DNA from: Agelas oroides
Taxonomy: Eukaryota; Porifera; Demospongiae; Agelasida; Agelasidae
Assembly: GCA_949130485.1 (NCBI GenBank)
Contig: OX422187.1
Location: forward strand, 5,622,659-5,686,658
Reading direction: 5' to 3'
DNA: 64,000 nucleotides
Both the position numbers and the translations under genes were made by a program. A model generated the notes under the pieces. That model was given only the letters and a program-made list of their open reading frames with translations, did no database searches and was not told the origin of the DNA. Below are positions 1 through 11,600 of this stretch, piece after piece. Positions within the stretch are counted from its first letter, which is position 1. Every line of letters begins with the position of its first letter.

Positions 1-1
1 A

Positions 2-142
2 GCTACCAATAAGCTGCCACTTGCTTCGTTGGAGGAATATGAAGACTCAGGCACAACACAAAAGGAGGATGTTAAGAAGACACCAGCCAAAGTGCTACCA
101 TCAACTCGCAGTAAACATTGTATGTGTACTATATGCATGTAA
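2..142 (+). CDS. 3' terminal exon of an unrecognised gene (partial)
   Basis: A frame open from the window edge runs 46 codons to TAA at 140-142. The peptide is hydrophilic and rich in Lys, Thr and Glu (for example LASLEEYEDSGTTQKEDV) and ends in a Cys-containing tail (SKHCMCTICM). A canonical AATAAA follows 38 bp after the stop, as expected of a last coding exon. I do not recognise the protein and the 5' part is outside the window. It could instead be a chance open stretch; the composition and the nearby polyadenylation signal are the only support. Confidence 0.4.
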   Translation, partial: ATNKLPLASLEEYEDSGTTQKEDVKKTPAKVLPSTRSKHCMCTICM

Positions 143-180
143 ATGACTATAACAAGCAAATTTGAAATGTGAAAGTTGAC

Positions 181-186
181 AATAAA
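181..186 (+). promoter_or_regulatory. Polyadenylation signal AATAAA
   Basis: A perfect AATAAA hexamer lies 38 bp downstream of the stop of the left-edge exon, at the right distance for 3' end formation of that gene. A second AT-rich stretch (TTGAATAATTA) follows at once. Confidence 0.45.
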
Positions 187-253
187 ACTTGAAATTGAAT
201 AATTATCAGTAGCTAGTGTTCTAAGTCATATGAAGTACTTGATGGTTAAAACA

Positions 254-904
254 CTAGCTGGCATAGTACTGTCTATACCACTTGAGCTTGGCTTTTGCAG
301 CCTTCAAATTAGTCATACGAGCTGCTGCCCTTTTTTTGTCAGGGTTCCTCCAATAACTATATACTATGGGAGGATATGCGGGAAGCTGCCCTTCCTTTCT
401 CAGGGTCCTCCCAATAGCGGGTATGGGAGGATACGCGGGAAGCTGCCCTTCCTTTCTCAGGGTCCTCCCAATAACGGGTATGGGAGGATGCCCTGGAAGA
501 TGCCCTTTTGGTCTCAGGGTCCTTCCAATAACAGGCATGGGAGGACACCCTTTTCGTCTCAGGGTCCTTCCAATAACAGGCATGGGAGGACGCCCTTTTC
601 GTCTCAGGGTCCTTCCAATAACAGGCATGGGAGGACGCCCTTTTCGTCTCAGGGTCCTTCCAATAACAGGCATGGGAGGACGCCCTATTCGTCTCAGGGT
701 CCTTCCAATAACAGGCATGGGAGGACGCTCTTTTCGTCTCAGGGTCCTTCCAATAACAGGCATGGGAGGACGCCCGGGAAGATGCCCTGTGTTTCTCCGG
801 GTCCTTCCAGTAATTATTACGGGACGCTTGCCTTTTTTCAAGTCCCCTTTGTTTCGCAGGTAGTTCTGCTTGTACTTCGCTCGTTTCTTGCGGACATTAT
901 GCAT
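254..904 (-). CDS. Repeat protein with 15/19-residue YWKDPE-type repeats, frame-swapped
   Basis: A 216-codon minus-strand frame opens with a basic segment (VRKKRAKYKQNYLRNKGDLK) and ends with DKKRAAARMTNLKAAKAKLK and a stop. Between them lie about ten tandem units. In the continuous frame they read PPMPVIGRTLRRKGR. In the neighbouring frame, also open, the same DNA reads YWKDPETKRASSHAC and YWEDPEKGRAASRVSSHTR. The second reading agrees much better with both ends (YWRNPDKKRAAA at the C-terminal side), so the repeat block seems shifted relative to its flanks by two compensating changes. Unit lengths of 45 and 57 bp keep several frames open. Basic tandem repeats of this general look occur in invertebrate proteins, some linked to transposons (from memory). 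It could be a first exon, a decayed transposon gene or a non-coding minisatellite. Confidence 0.4.
   Translation of the reverse strand: MHNVRKKRAKYKQNYLRNKGDLKKGKRPVIITGRTRRNTGHLPGRPPMPVIGRTLRRKERPPMPVIGRTLRRIGRPPMPVIGRTLRRKGRPPMPVIGRTLRRKGRPPMPVIGRTLRRKGCPPMPVIGRTLRPKGHLPGHPPIPVIGRTLRKEGQLPAYPPIPAIGRTLRKEGQLPAYPPIVYSYWRNPDKKRAAARMTNLKAAKAKLKWYRQYYAS
366..812. repeat. Minisatellite, 45-bp and 57-bp units
   Basis: Units begin GGGTCCTTCC or GGGTCCTCCC and contain CAATAACAGGCATGGGAGG. The left two or three units are 57 bp; the next five or six are exactly 45 bp (CCTTCCAATA recurs at 521, 566, 611, 656, 701 and 746). The 57-bp form carries a 12-bp block (GCGGGAAGC or similar) lost from the 45-bp form. 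Both lengths are multiples of three, so the array can change copy number without closing a frame. Confidence 0.9.
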
Positions 905-2178
905 ATTGCGTTCGATGTAAAGTGCAGCACAACTACGTCAACTGATCCACGAAATCAGATTTGCAAACTGCAACGCTCAATTCTCCCCTTCTCTACGAAG
1001 TACTGAACCACGTGCTCAGTTGAACCCTGGTGACGTAATTATGAGTAATATTTAATTCGAGCAAAATGGCGTGTAGCAGCTAGCGTAAGTGTGAGATTAC
1101 CTGAGAATCGCCGACAAGTTTGAGTTCTTTCTTTTAGACCGATAAGTGGCAGGTGCAATACCTAGTGATTTATCCTGTTGTTTTGCGTTTGAATCGTTGT
1201 AAAAGCTCCAGCCGTTATCGTGCTATCGCGGTGAGAGGCAGAAGAAGAAGAAGAAGAAGAAGAAGAAAGAAAGTCAGAAGATAGACGATTTGTCCGTTTT
1301 GGCGACTTGCCGGTCTGGTGCTTAGCGATACTTTCCAGCAAACTTAACAGTCTCTTTGCTCATGAAAACACTCGATAATGCCTGATATGGCTCATACAGG
1401 CCTTTGACTAATCTAACGAAGACATTTCGAGCGTGTTATTTGTGCACTTTTAATGTGGCGGCCATTTTTTTTCGGGGTCATCCCTACATATGGCGTACTA
1501 CCGTACGCCATGACAAATATTTTGATGTGTGTAAATACAAGTATATTTTGTGTAAATAAGCGAATTTTTGTTTTCTGTAAACCAAAAAAAAAATTTCTAT
1601 TCGGGCGTATGCAGAAGTTCGGTTATTACTCCGTACACCACCTCCGTGAGCAGCTCTGTCTTTGAAACTGGCTGTGTTCTTAGAGTGAAGACAACACTTT
1701 GAGCAGCCGTTCTTTGTTCTCCGTGTTACCTTTCTTCACCGAGTAACCTGCACCCGTACTTTCAGAACACAGGTGAGTTATAGTTCGGTTGCCGAGGTAT
1801 GTTCCGTTCGCTCGGTTCGCTCTGCAGGGTAGCTAGTCCGACGGTTCTTCGTGTCCACAGCTTTCCGTCACTTGTGATGGCGGTATTTGCTTCGAAAATA
1901 TGCTGGAGTTTACAACAGTGCTAGCCATGATCTAAAAAAGTGAGACACTGAGACCAACGGGATCTACGCGATTTATAAACCCTTGGGCCCCCTAGTAGCG
2001 CCCTCGCTGCGCTCGGGATGCTACAGCCCGGGGGCCCTCGGGTTTCTAAATCGCGTAGATCCCTCGGTCTCAGTGTCTAATTATTTTGATACATAGTTCA
2101 GTATGGTAGTGAGGAGTGACAAATATCCTTATCCCTTCTCTCACACACCACTCACACACCTGTCTCTTTACCACCCAC
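905..2178. other. Gene-poor stretch upstream of the repeat ORF
   Basis: No convincing exon was found on either strand. It holds a short GAA/AGA run near 1240-1270, a foldback at 1944-2077, and a possible 5' splice site (CAG|GTGAGT at about 1772). I searched specifically for the next ceramidase exon (GDVSPN region) on the minus strand and did not find it. Confidence 0.5.
1944..2077. repeat. Foldback element, about 134 bp
   Basis: The left arm GACACTGAGACCAACGGGAT... is the imperfect inverse of the right arm ...ATCCCTCGGTCTCAGTGTC. The arms continue inward through ATCTACGCGATTTA and a GGGCCC block to a loop with CTCGCTGCGCTCGG. A related copy is at 10485-10604. It lies between the left-edge repeat ORF and ceramidase exon 6. 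Confidence 0.8.
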
Positions 2179-2309
2179 CTGGCCAGGCAGTGTGCTGGCA
2201 CCATTCATCTTTTGTTCCATGAGGAAGGAGGCGTGTCCCTTGTTGTCTCCACTGATGAGACGATTGGTGTTGTTCATGCTGGTACAGTGCACCGAAAACC
2301 AGCTAAGCA

Positions 2310-2364
<55 letters not shown>

Positions 2365-4453
2365 TTATGAAGGTATGTGCTCATACATGTGTCAAATAAT
2401 GGTATAGGACATGTACATTGTACATAGTACATGTATTGTACTTCGAATAATGTAATAATACTGGCCATGGAACAGGAGGAGAGCATGCAGTTAGAATGCA
2501 GAATGGCAATAGTGGCACTGCCCATTTCAGATTTTATGTACGAGCAACAGTCAAAACTTACTCAATTATCCCAATGTTGCGTTTGCCAGATGAATCCACC
2601 ATCTTTAGCACAAGCATCTCTTTATCTGTGTCATTCCCAACATTCATATACCTGGGGATTAGAGGGGGGAGGCAGAAGGAAGAGAGGGAGGAAGAGGTGA
2701 GGGAGAGGGTCCAAGAGGGGAGGGAGAGAGGAAAGGGTGAGAGAGAGGAGGGACAGGGGGGAGGGGAGGGTGAGAGGAAAGAGAGAGAGAGAGAGAAAGG
2801 AAAGGGTGTAGTAAATTTGGCTGTGTACTTGAGGACTCAAACTCTGTGTAGTACAAAACATACACACACGGTGCGGCACGTGCATCTCCTTAGCCCGCAT
2901 CTCCCTCACCCACCCTCCTTCCTCCCCTTTCTACCTCCTCCCCACACACCCACTCACTTCTCCCTCTCCTCCAGAGGATTAAGGAGGTAGGCGGTTGGGC
3001 TGCGGTTGATACTGGCATTATACAGCACTCCAGAGTTCAGGTACAGCTGCCCAAGAACCATGTTCTCATGAGCCATCTTAATACTCTCCACAATCCCATT
3101 CACAATCACAGTAGTGGTCTCTTCAACATAGCCCAAGGAAAACACCTGAGGTAGTGTGTGTGCATGTGCACACAGTTTTACACTTTCAATTAATTCCCAT
3201 ACTTGTACATGGGAATTGATTATATATATCATTGTAGTTTCAATATACGTTGCTTGGCAACCGAGAGCAATACAATTTAGGCTCATTGCTCCAGTATTAC
3301 CTACAGGTATATAACCTATGCGTACACAGGCTACATACGGTCCAGGAATGAGGCTACTTATAGCCCCAATCCCAGGCCTCTCTCTAGCTTTTCATGGCCT
3401 GCAGTACGGAAAAGCAAAGAGAGTAGCACAAAATCTTCTATGAGTGTCACTCAGTGATGAGAGATTAATGCTGTTTCACTATCCATGCTTAATTCAGTTC
3501 GTGAGCACAAGCTGGCAGTGTGGCCCTAATGGTCACCACCTATTACCATTGTGAAAACATAGCAATGTTGATTGTGCAGTCTAAAGGTTGTTACATTAGC
3601 ATGGCGTACACATCATTGTAGCCAGCAGCCGCTAATGATGCTACAGTATCATGTGATGAGCAATTAAATATAATATCTAATCACAATATGAGATCATTAG
3701 TTACATCACCAGAGTAGTCAGGTGACCCTCAGCAGTCAGGTGACCTACCTCATACAGGACGTACTGGAAGTACCCTGCTGGACCCGAGTGTGTGTGGATA
3801 CCACTTATCAACACATTATCATCAGTATACAGACCACCGAAAATGGACTGCAACTTCTCAACAACCTACAGGGAAGACAACATCAAAGTTCATAGTGACA
3901 GCTACACAGAATGATATTCTATTTAACACAAGACGTGAAGATGAAGGTTATCTTGAGCTCAGAACAGATATCCTTCTCTTCATGTATGCAAGAGCCAACT
4001 GAGAAGCCACTGAAACACAAGAAGTGGTCACCTTACAGCACTCTGCTTCTGATGAACAACTGCATGATGCTCACTCAGTGTATCAAGCACATATACTTAG
4101 CCTTATCCCAGGCCCCACCCAGGTTTTATCATAGCTCCAAAAATCTAGGCGGGGACTAGCCTCATGCCCAGGCTATGCAGTCTGGGTATGAGGCTAGGTG
4201 GGGGCCAGAGAAAGAAGCTAATATATGTCCACTCTGTGCATAATTGAGCTGTAGAGGTAGTACTACACAACAATAGCTGGTAAAGAGAATATGTACTTAC
4301 TTGCATCTTCATAAGCTGAGTACCCATGCATACATCAACATTAACAAACACCACTCGTGTCTTGTTCTGAGAGTCGGCAATAATAAAAGCACGACTCCAC
4401 TGTCTGAAGTGGATTCCATGGGCAGTCTGCTGGGGCATTGCATAGCCCATCTA

Positions 4454-4503
<50 letters not shown>

Positions 4504-5324
4504 GGGGGGAGAGGGAGGGAGTCAGATGCAAAATCAGTGCATGAACATTAAGGCCACACAAACTAGGTTGTTAGTTTCTCGTCGCCGCCCACGTGTGTGA
4601 AAACTACCCGCGTACTGGTTCATTATTGGCGAATTTGCAGTCTCCACCCTCTTATTATATCACGTGAGCTGCCACCTGAAAGTTTCCTTCTTTCCAGCTA
4701 GCATCTGCCATGGTGGCTTGTCAGAATGCCACTCGTGAACTTGACCCTTATGAGTCCCTGCCGAACTCACATTGCATGGACGGTTGTTCAAGTAGAGGAT
4801 GGGTTAACTTTTGTGACGCTCTTCCAGAAGATTTTAGCAGGTGTTCATCCACGGCTCCAAGTAGATGAACAGTTGTCCCGTTCAACGCTGGACATAGTTT
4901 TTGTTGGCCACTCGAAAGAGTCCATGAGTGTTGTGAATGAAAAACTTGTCGTGAATGATGTATGTTCTATGTTTGGCTCCCATATAAAGTACTTGGTACA
5001 GTTAAATAATGAATAATGAATAATGACCTCCCTCACGCATCCGTTTTCATCAGGATGTGGGCGAGAAACTAACAATGTACTTTGCGTGGCCTAAGAGGTA
5101 TGGATGTTTCTTTTACATGTGCACCCAATTCAATTTAATGATAAATCATGAGAAAGGAACAAACAACCTCTTCCCCACTATCTTCTGGTGAAGGTATCTC
5201 TTACCATCTCCACCTCAGCAGCTGGGCCGGTAATGTCATAGCGACCAGCACCAATATAGTAGTCGGCAGACACTCCGCACACGGCCAGGAGCCCTAGCAA
5301 CGATAGCACGATCCAGCCAGCCAT
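2179..5324 (-). CDS. ASAH2-like: Neutral ceramidase, N-terminal six exons (partial)
   Basis: Neutral ceramidase cleaves ceramide to sphingosine and fatty acid at the cell surface or in a secreted form. Six minus-strand exons join in phase: 5324-5205, 4450-4301, 3865-3749, 3145-2958, 2651-2562 and 2302-2179, giving 263 residues. Exon 1 codes for a signal peptide (WIVLSLLGLLAVCGVSA) and then DYYIGAGRYDITGPAAEVEM. Exon 2 has MGYAMPQQ and SRAFIIAD. Exon 3 has ISGIHTHSGPAGYFQY, the metal-binding histidine region. Exon 4 has INRSPTAYLLNP, exon 5 NDTDKEM, and exon 6 WFSVHCTSMNNTN and LISGDNKG. I chose Met at 5324 because it directly precedes the hydrophobic core; in-frame Met codons at 5381 and 5402 are alternatives. 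Full-length family members are about 700-780 residues. The exon with the nucleophilic serine (GDVSPN) and everything after it is not in the window, so the gene either continues left beyond the edge or is a truncated copy. It is divergent from gene A. Confidence 0.88.
2312..2363. repeat. (GT)n microsatellite
   Basis: About 25 uninterrupted GT units lie in ceramidase intron 5, directly next to the 3' splice site of exon 6 on the minus strand. Confidence 0.95.
4457..4510. repeat. (GT)n followed by poly-G
   Basis: About 15 GT units run straight into about 22 G residues, just upstream (minus-strand sense) of ceramidase exon 2. Confidence 0.95.
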
Positions 5325-5496
5325 CCCTGAAACGCCAAGAGCCTGAAGAGCAGCAGCCTGCCTTGAATTTGTAATAGTCATGTGACGGTAGCGGTTGGCC
5401 AATCACCAGATTCACCACAGTGACATCATCGTGGCGCCTTGTCTCATTCCCATAACGACATCGATCCGAGTAGTCTGCGTCTGAGAACAAGAAGGT

Positions 5497-5508
5497 TGCG
5501 CATGCGCA
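5497..5508. promoter_or_regulatory. NRF-1-type palindromic site
   Basis: TGCGCATGCGCA is a perfect match to the NRF-1 consensus YGCGCAYGCGCR and is its own reverse complement. It lies 95 bp outside the first in-frame ceramidase Met and 170 bp upstream of the gene A ATG. NRF-1 sites are common in bidirectional promoters. Confidence 0.5.
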
Positions 5509-5512
5509 GACA

Positions 5513-5591
5513 TAGCCTCGTTCCCAGGCCTTCAATCACAGCTAAAAAAAAAGATCAGTTAGCTGTGATTGAAGGCCTGGGAACGAGGCTA
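5513..5591. repeat. Perfect foldback, TAGCCTCG family
   Basis: Arms at 5513-5545 and 5559-5591 are 33 bp each and exactly complementary, starting TAGCCTCGTTCCCAGGCC and ending GGCCTGGGAACGAGGCTA, with a 13-bp A-rich loop. It belongs to the abundant family ending in TA that recurs across the window. It lies wholly inside the shared promoter. Confidence 0.9.
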
Positions 5592-5677
5592 CGCAGACAT
5601 TGATTCAGCTCTTGTCGTCTTGAGACTTGACTGTCATCCTTGTAGCTTGCTGCTCTGCCGAGGGAACGGAGTGTCCA

Positions 5678-8600
5678 ATGGAGTTGGAGGATAAACAGAA
5701 AGCGCCAATCGCGGCGGTGAGTTACAGTGGCATCACAAGAGTCGAAGACAATTCTTTTATACTAACCTCAATAAAATACCTAGCTGACATGATGGCTTTT
5801 GACTTTGAAATGGTCATACAAAGCAATGACTTTCAGATCCCATTTACAAATTTACAAATAGTCTCAATATGCTAGCCCTTTGAGGCACTTGCATAGTTTC
5901 ATGAAAAGTTCCCTGCCCTAAGGCATGACAGAACACTGTTACACGTAACTGTGCACCTAGGTACCGTATGTGTGGTATATAGTAAGCACACTGGTTTCAG
6001 AATGGATCGAGCAAGATGGCATTTGTGCACATTTGCATTCTCTTGTTAGGCCAAAGCAGTTTAATTTCCTGTTTCTATCCAATAAGTTGTCAGAATTCAA
6101 TGCGGGCGGGCCAGTTAAAATGCAAACATGGTGTTAAAAACACAGCATGTAACCTTGCTTTCGCATCCAATGCGTGGCCCACCTAGCAAACCTGAATGAC
6201 AAGCTGCAAGACAGAAAAACAAATAACGAGTGCCCTTGTGCATGCGTAAGGTTAGTCTGAAGTCCCTTCGATTGCAGGAGGTAAGCAAAGGATCAGGGAC
6301 ACCAGGCTAGCACAAAGTTTACCTTACTTCATTCCACAAGTAATGCAGAAATAATATGGTAATTTGTATTCGTGTTTTCTGTAGAGTGAGTTGCAGGAAA
6401 TCAATGCGGGCGGCGGTGGATGAGAAACAGGAAATTTTCCTGCTTTGGCCTTAATGCATGTGTGTACGCGTGTGCACATTGTAGTAGCATGTTAGTCTCG
6501 TTCCCAGACCACATTTTTTGTGCCTGGCATAAAAATGGGTTTAGTCAACTGCTTCCGTTTTCATTCAAGTGTACTGGAATGTTGGTGCATTACTCTTTTC
6601 TAATTTAATGCTTGACATCACTTAAGATCACATTCCACACTGTATGCCAACAATCTGCTGGCGTCAAAGACGTTAAATGGGCAATCCTAGCTCCCTTGTA
6701 TAGACCAGGCTGTTCTATTTATGAAAGAAGCAAAAGTAGGCTGTCCCAGATTTTCAAAGCCATTTTTTAATCCAATTCACGTGATGTAAAAGTGATTTGA
6801 AAATATTGGAACAAAAACGGTATAGGCAGTTTACCTGACTATTTTCTCACTTGGTGAACAGTAGTCTGGGCACGAGACTACTAGTAAATAGCAAGCAGCA
6901 ATTGTAAGTTCTGCTACACCTCAAGGCTGGAAAGCTTTGCATGACCATGTGAATGCCTCATACCACGCAACAAAGAATAAAGGTTGCTAGCCAAATGGTC
7001 TATGACTCTGCTAAAAAAAGATGGTCAAAAATTAAAAACAGGTAATTATATATTCACACATGTGCAATAAATGCATGCTACACTGATCTTTTTTTTTTTG
7101 TGATCAAATTGCTCTGGCAGTTCGACTGCTACACATCTCTCCCAAAACAAGCCTAACGGTTTTTAGCCAAAACAAAAGTTAAGAGTATGGATACCATGTA
7201 GTTCTACATGAGAAACAGGTATGCACAATTACTGAGGACTGAGGAGATTACAAGGACTAAAACACAGGTAGACAGAAACCAAGGGACTGAAGAGGTTGAG
7301 CCCTAGCCAGTGAACAAACTAAGCTAAAAGCACAAGGTGTATTTGAAAATGTACCATGGGGAGCGATCCCAAGCTCCCTTGTGATCTCGTTCATTGGACC
7401 ACATGCACATTTGCAAGCATGATGGACTGTCGATGACTAGTCTTGCTCCCAGACCACATTTTTTGCGCCCCCCAGCAAAATAGGTCTGCTCAACTGCCTA
7501 TTCCATTTTCTTTCAAGTGCATTCAAATGCTGGTGCATTGTTCTTTTTTAATTTAACACTTGACTTCACTGAAGATCACATTTCACACTGCGTGCCAACA
7601 ATCTGCTGGCAATACAGACATTGAATGGGCGATCCTAGTTCCCTCATATAGACCAGGCTGTTCTATTTTCAAAAGAAGCGAAAGCAGACTGTCCCATTGC
7701 TGGCTGTTTGCAAGGATATTTTTGAGTTCACTCCAGCTTACATGACATAACAGCGATTTTGTATAGGCAGTTTACAGACAATTTTCCTGCTCAGCAAAAA
7801 GTAGTCTGGGCATGAGACTAGCCAATGACTGGCTGGTTGAGCATCATTGGTGGTTAATGGAGCATAATAGGAGTAGAAGTTTGGAATTGTGAAGTAACAC
7901 AATTTAGTTACTCAGCACACACATACTATGCGTACCTGACTATTCAACAGTGTAATGATTTTATAGTGCAACCAGGCCTTGCTGTATTGCCAGTAACATG
8001 TAGCTGTTGTTGATATGAGCAGGCTTTCCAAATATAAGGAATAGACACTGCACTCAAATAGACGCCACCCTGGGACAATGGGTACACAAAAGCAAGGAAT
8101 AAAACAAATAGTAGCTACAATGACTGATTGAGCAAGTATAGAAAACTCTGCTCAGACCAAACTGAAAGTGGTCTAATTTATCAAGTTGATCATGATATTA
8201 TACGTTTGAGGAAGTTCCACCTAATTTATGATCATGAATGCATGAACAATCAATGAACCACATCCCCCTAAATAAAAAAGACAGGCCTAGGTGTGGGACA
8301 CATTTCACCCAATACCAGGCCTCATCAGCTGTACTGGGGGTAGCTAGGAAATGTGGACTGCATCTCATGCACAAAATGCAGTCAGGTGACTCGAATCCAT
8401 TGCACTTGCCCCAATTAAAAGTTCAGAGCAAGTCACATGATGAGGCCGATATACCACAAGCAACAGAAGTTGAAGGTGGCTGGTTGGAGTACACTTAAGT
8501 GGATGCACTGACATCTGAGTAGTATCTACTCTTACAAGTGTCATCTGTTACTACTCCACACCAAGCAGGTGTTAACTGAAGTTGCATGGCTAGTTTTATG

Positions 8601-11600
8601 GGCCAATGTGTAGTGTTAGAGTGAATCCGGCCTACAATGACAAAGAGAGATGGAAAATCCATTTTGGATGTTGAACAGGAACAGACTTCAGAATAGAGCA
8701 CCATTTATCACAGTAGTTGGGATGTTACTTGTAACTAAACTGTTTTATATACTCTGTCGTGGTTTACAAAAACTAAACCTTTGCTTTGTGACCCTGCATT
8801 CACACAACAGAGACTACTAAGTGCGGAAAGCCATCATTTTGTTTGTTGAGTACAATGTAGCCTCTTTCCCATGCCCAAAACCTAACCCCCTAACCCTTCT
8901 CCACCTTGTCTTAGGGCCTGGCAATAAGTATGTACAATTGTGTCACTTGTACTCAGAGCTACACCTCTCATAAGCTTGGTGTCTCTCCCCACTCACAGAC
9001 TGAACCTCCACCAACCTACGATGAAGCCTCACATGACAAGAGTAAGTTTTATCTGCATCTTGTACATGTAATTGTCTTATCATAGTAGGGCAGGACCATT
9101 GTAAGGCTTTTCTTGCACTACCTCCATTTTCTCTAGCCTTGTTCCCAAGCCATTTCTACCTCCAGTTTGTGCTTGCAGTATGCAAAGAGGGAAGGTCTGA
9201 GAGATTTCGTCACATAAATGATGACCTCTCCCCTCCCTACGGTCCACTTAGGTGGACAGGGAGGGAGGGGGGTCCAAATCCAATGTCATTGTATTTCACG
9301 CACACCTTCTTTGTCCCTGAGCAACAAATGGTTTCAGCTTCACAGATGTTCATGACTAAAGCACTTGGACAGATGGTACAAGAAAAGGCCTCAAAATTGT
9401 TCAGACCCCTTCTGTCTACCTAGGTGGAGTTGGAGGTTATTCATGTGACAAAATCTCCCTGGTCATACTGCAAGTGATCAAAAATTAGAGGTGGAAATGG
9501 CCTCGAAATGAGGCTATAAGATTTTACATCTTTGCAACAGGTGTGGTGCTGGTGCTAAACGAATTTGGCTTCCTAATAATGCAGCAAAGCCATGCATAAT
9601 GAGTAGTACAAATTCCATTGGGCAAAATTATCTACCACACTGCAATGTGGTTTAGCATAAGCAGTTGTAAGGTATTATACATTATCTCTGCACTTGATAG
9701 TGACATGGCAAGTTGAATGGCTGCATGGTCTGTGGCAGCACGTAGCTGTGTATCCAAGAGAGTACTCTGTCCCTGTGTAGCCTCGTTCCCAGACTCTCCC
9801 CGCTACGAAGGGGGAGAGCTTGGTACATTTTATCACATGCATGTCAAGGGTAGACACAAGGTAGACACAACTTGATTGCGTGTGGGCACGTACAGAATCC
9901 CGTCCACGTAGTTTGCAGCTCATGATCGAGGCATGCACACGCGTAGCTACGATGGCACAAAAACCACTGGCTACAGCAGCCGTAAATTGCGAGATAGACT
10001 GGTGTAGTAGATTCTCAGAGTGTCAGACACAGCTAAAGGGAAAGAAATTTTGTGATTTGTTGTGTGTTGTAAGCTAGCATCGTTATTGTTCAAGTAGTCG
10101 ACACTGACTCATGAAATCGACTAGCTCTATGTGGATAACTATATATCGCTGACTGCAAAGATGAAGGTAACACACTAAAACCCGAAACGAAGACTGTAGT
10201 AGTCTTGAAAACGCTTGTGCTTGAACATGCGTGGGCGCCCAGCTAAATCCATGCCCACATAATTAAGTCATGTCTACCCTTGATGTCACACACGTGGTAA
10301 AATGTACCTTGCAATGGGTGTCCAGATTATTTTCTCATGAATTTTCCATGTCCTGGTGCAGCAGCTGTTAAAAGAAATTTGCAATGTCTATAGATTTCTT
10401 TTAGTAACTGAAATGCCAAGTTGCTTGCTGAGTGATGGAACTTCAACTAAGCACTTAATTGAGTGCCTACTTAATAGTTAGATGCTGAGACCGAGGGATC
10501 TACACGATTTAGAAACCCGAGGGCCCAAGGCTATAGTGTCCTCGCTGCGCTCGGCCACTACCAAGGGCCCAATGGTTTCTAAATCGCGTAGATCCCGTCG
10601 GTCAAAGACTAATACCTATTCACACCCACTTTTGTACGATTTAAGCTCTTTTTTTCTCCCAACACCATGTATAACTATTTTTTCTTTCTCCTACTACAGC
10701 TCCTCTGTCCTCAGAATCTCCACCCAGCTATGATCAGCTCTTTGGGGTCGGGAGGATGCGTCAGCAAATGAAAGAGGCTCGAGATACCTCCTCTAACAAG
10801 GGCACCTTTGCAGTGAAGTTCTGTGACATTGTCTGTTCATCTGGTACGTGTGTTTACAATATATTATATGCACAACTAAACCACTCTCTTATAAACGCCT
10901 ACATATTTATAGTAGAAATGTCTGGATTGCAGTAATGCCACTGTGTGATACCAGAGAATGTTTGTGGTACTCACAAATTATGTGTACCAAAGAAAACATA
11001 CAAGTAGCACACAAACGTACTAAGCCTCCAATTTCATGTGTATGCTATTATATACGATTGCACAAACAAAAATTGACCTCAGTTGTTCTGCCTGTGTATA
11101 TGTCCAAAAATTCCCACATTTAAATGTCGTACAGTGTGTTGTCTTCTGGTGAGTTTCAAAGCCTCTTGCCAACAAGGGAGAAGCTGCATGTGCCTAGTTT
11201 GTCAGCAGTTGTATAGATCAGTATGTGCACTATGACAGTGAATGAGTTTTAGCCTTTTACTGTGTTATATATAGAAGCCTTTGTTTACAGATGGTTCGAT
11301 TGTACCTTGTGCAAGAGAAGTGCAGAGCATGTTTTTGCTTGCGTACCCTGAGCTGCATGGAACAGTTTATATACCATTTTAGGCTGGGCTAAAAACATCA
11401 GAAACTAGGTTACTATGAGTAAGTGAGCTACTGGAGTTATTATGTATATAATGCTACCTTATCCTTGATAAAACAGAGAGAATTTGCATATTTATTGCAG
11501 GTATACAGATGTGCAATTGAACATGTATATGTCTTATTGTATGAGATGGTAACATGCAATGATGGCAGTGACTTGTAGCCTACACAACTCCTACCTTGCT

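Larger units (their letters stand above)
5325..5677. promoter_or_regulatory. Divergent promoter region, ceramidase and gene A
   Basis: This 353-bp gap separates the ceramidase start (minus strand) from the gene A start (plus strand). It is richer in CpG than the surroundings and has no TATA box that I can see. It contains an NRF-1-type palindrome at 5497-5508 and a foldback at 5513-5591. The arrangement fits a bidirectional housekeeping-type promoter. If translation starts at 5402, the gap is 275 bp. Confidence 0.55.

Noticed and set aside
905-2178. Remaining ceramidase exons
   Set aside because: No GDVSPN or later motif was found on the minus strand left of 2179.
2496-2990. Plus-strand 164-codon frame rich in Glu, Arg and Gly
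   Set aside because: It runs through a purine-rich tract and is antisense to ceramidase exons 4 and 5, which have clear homology.
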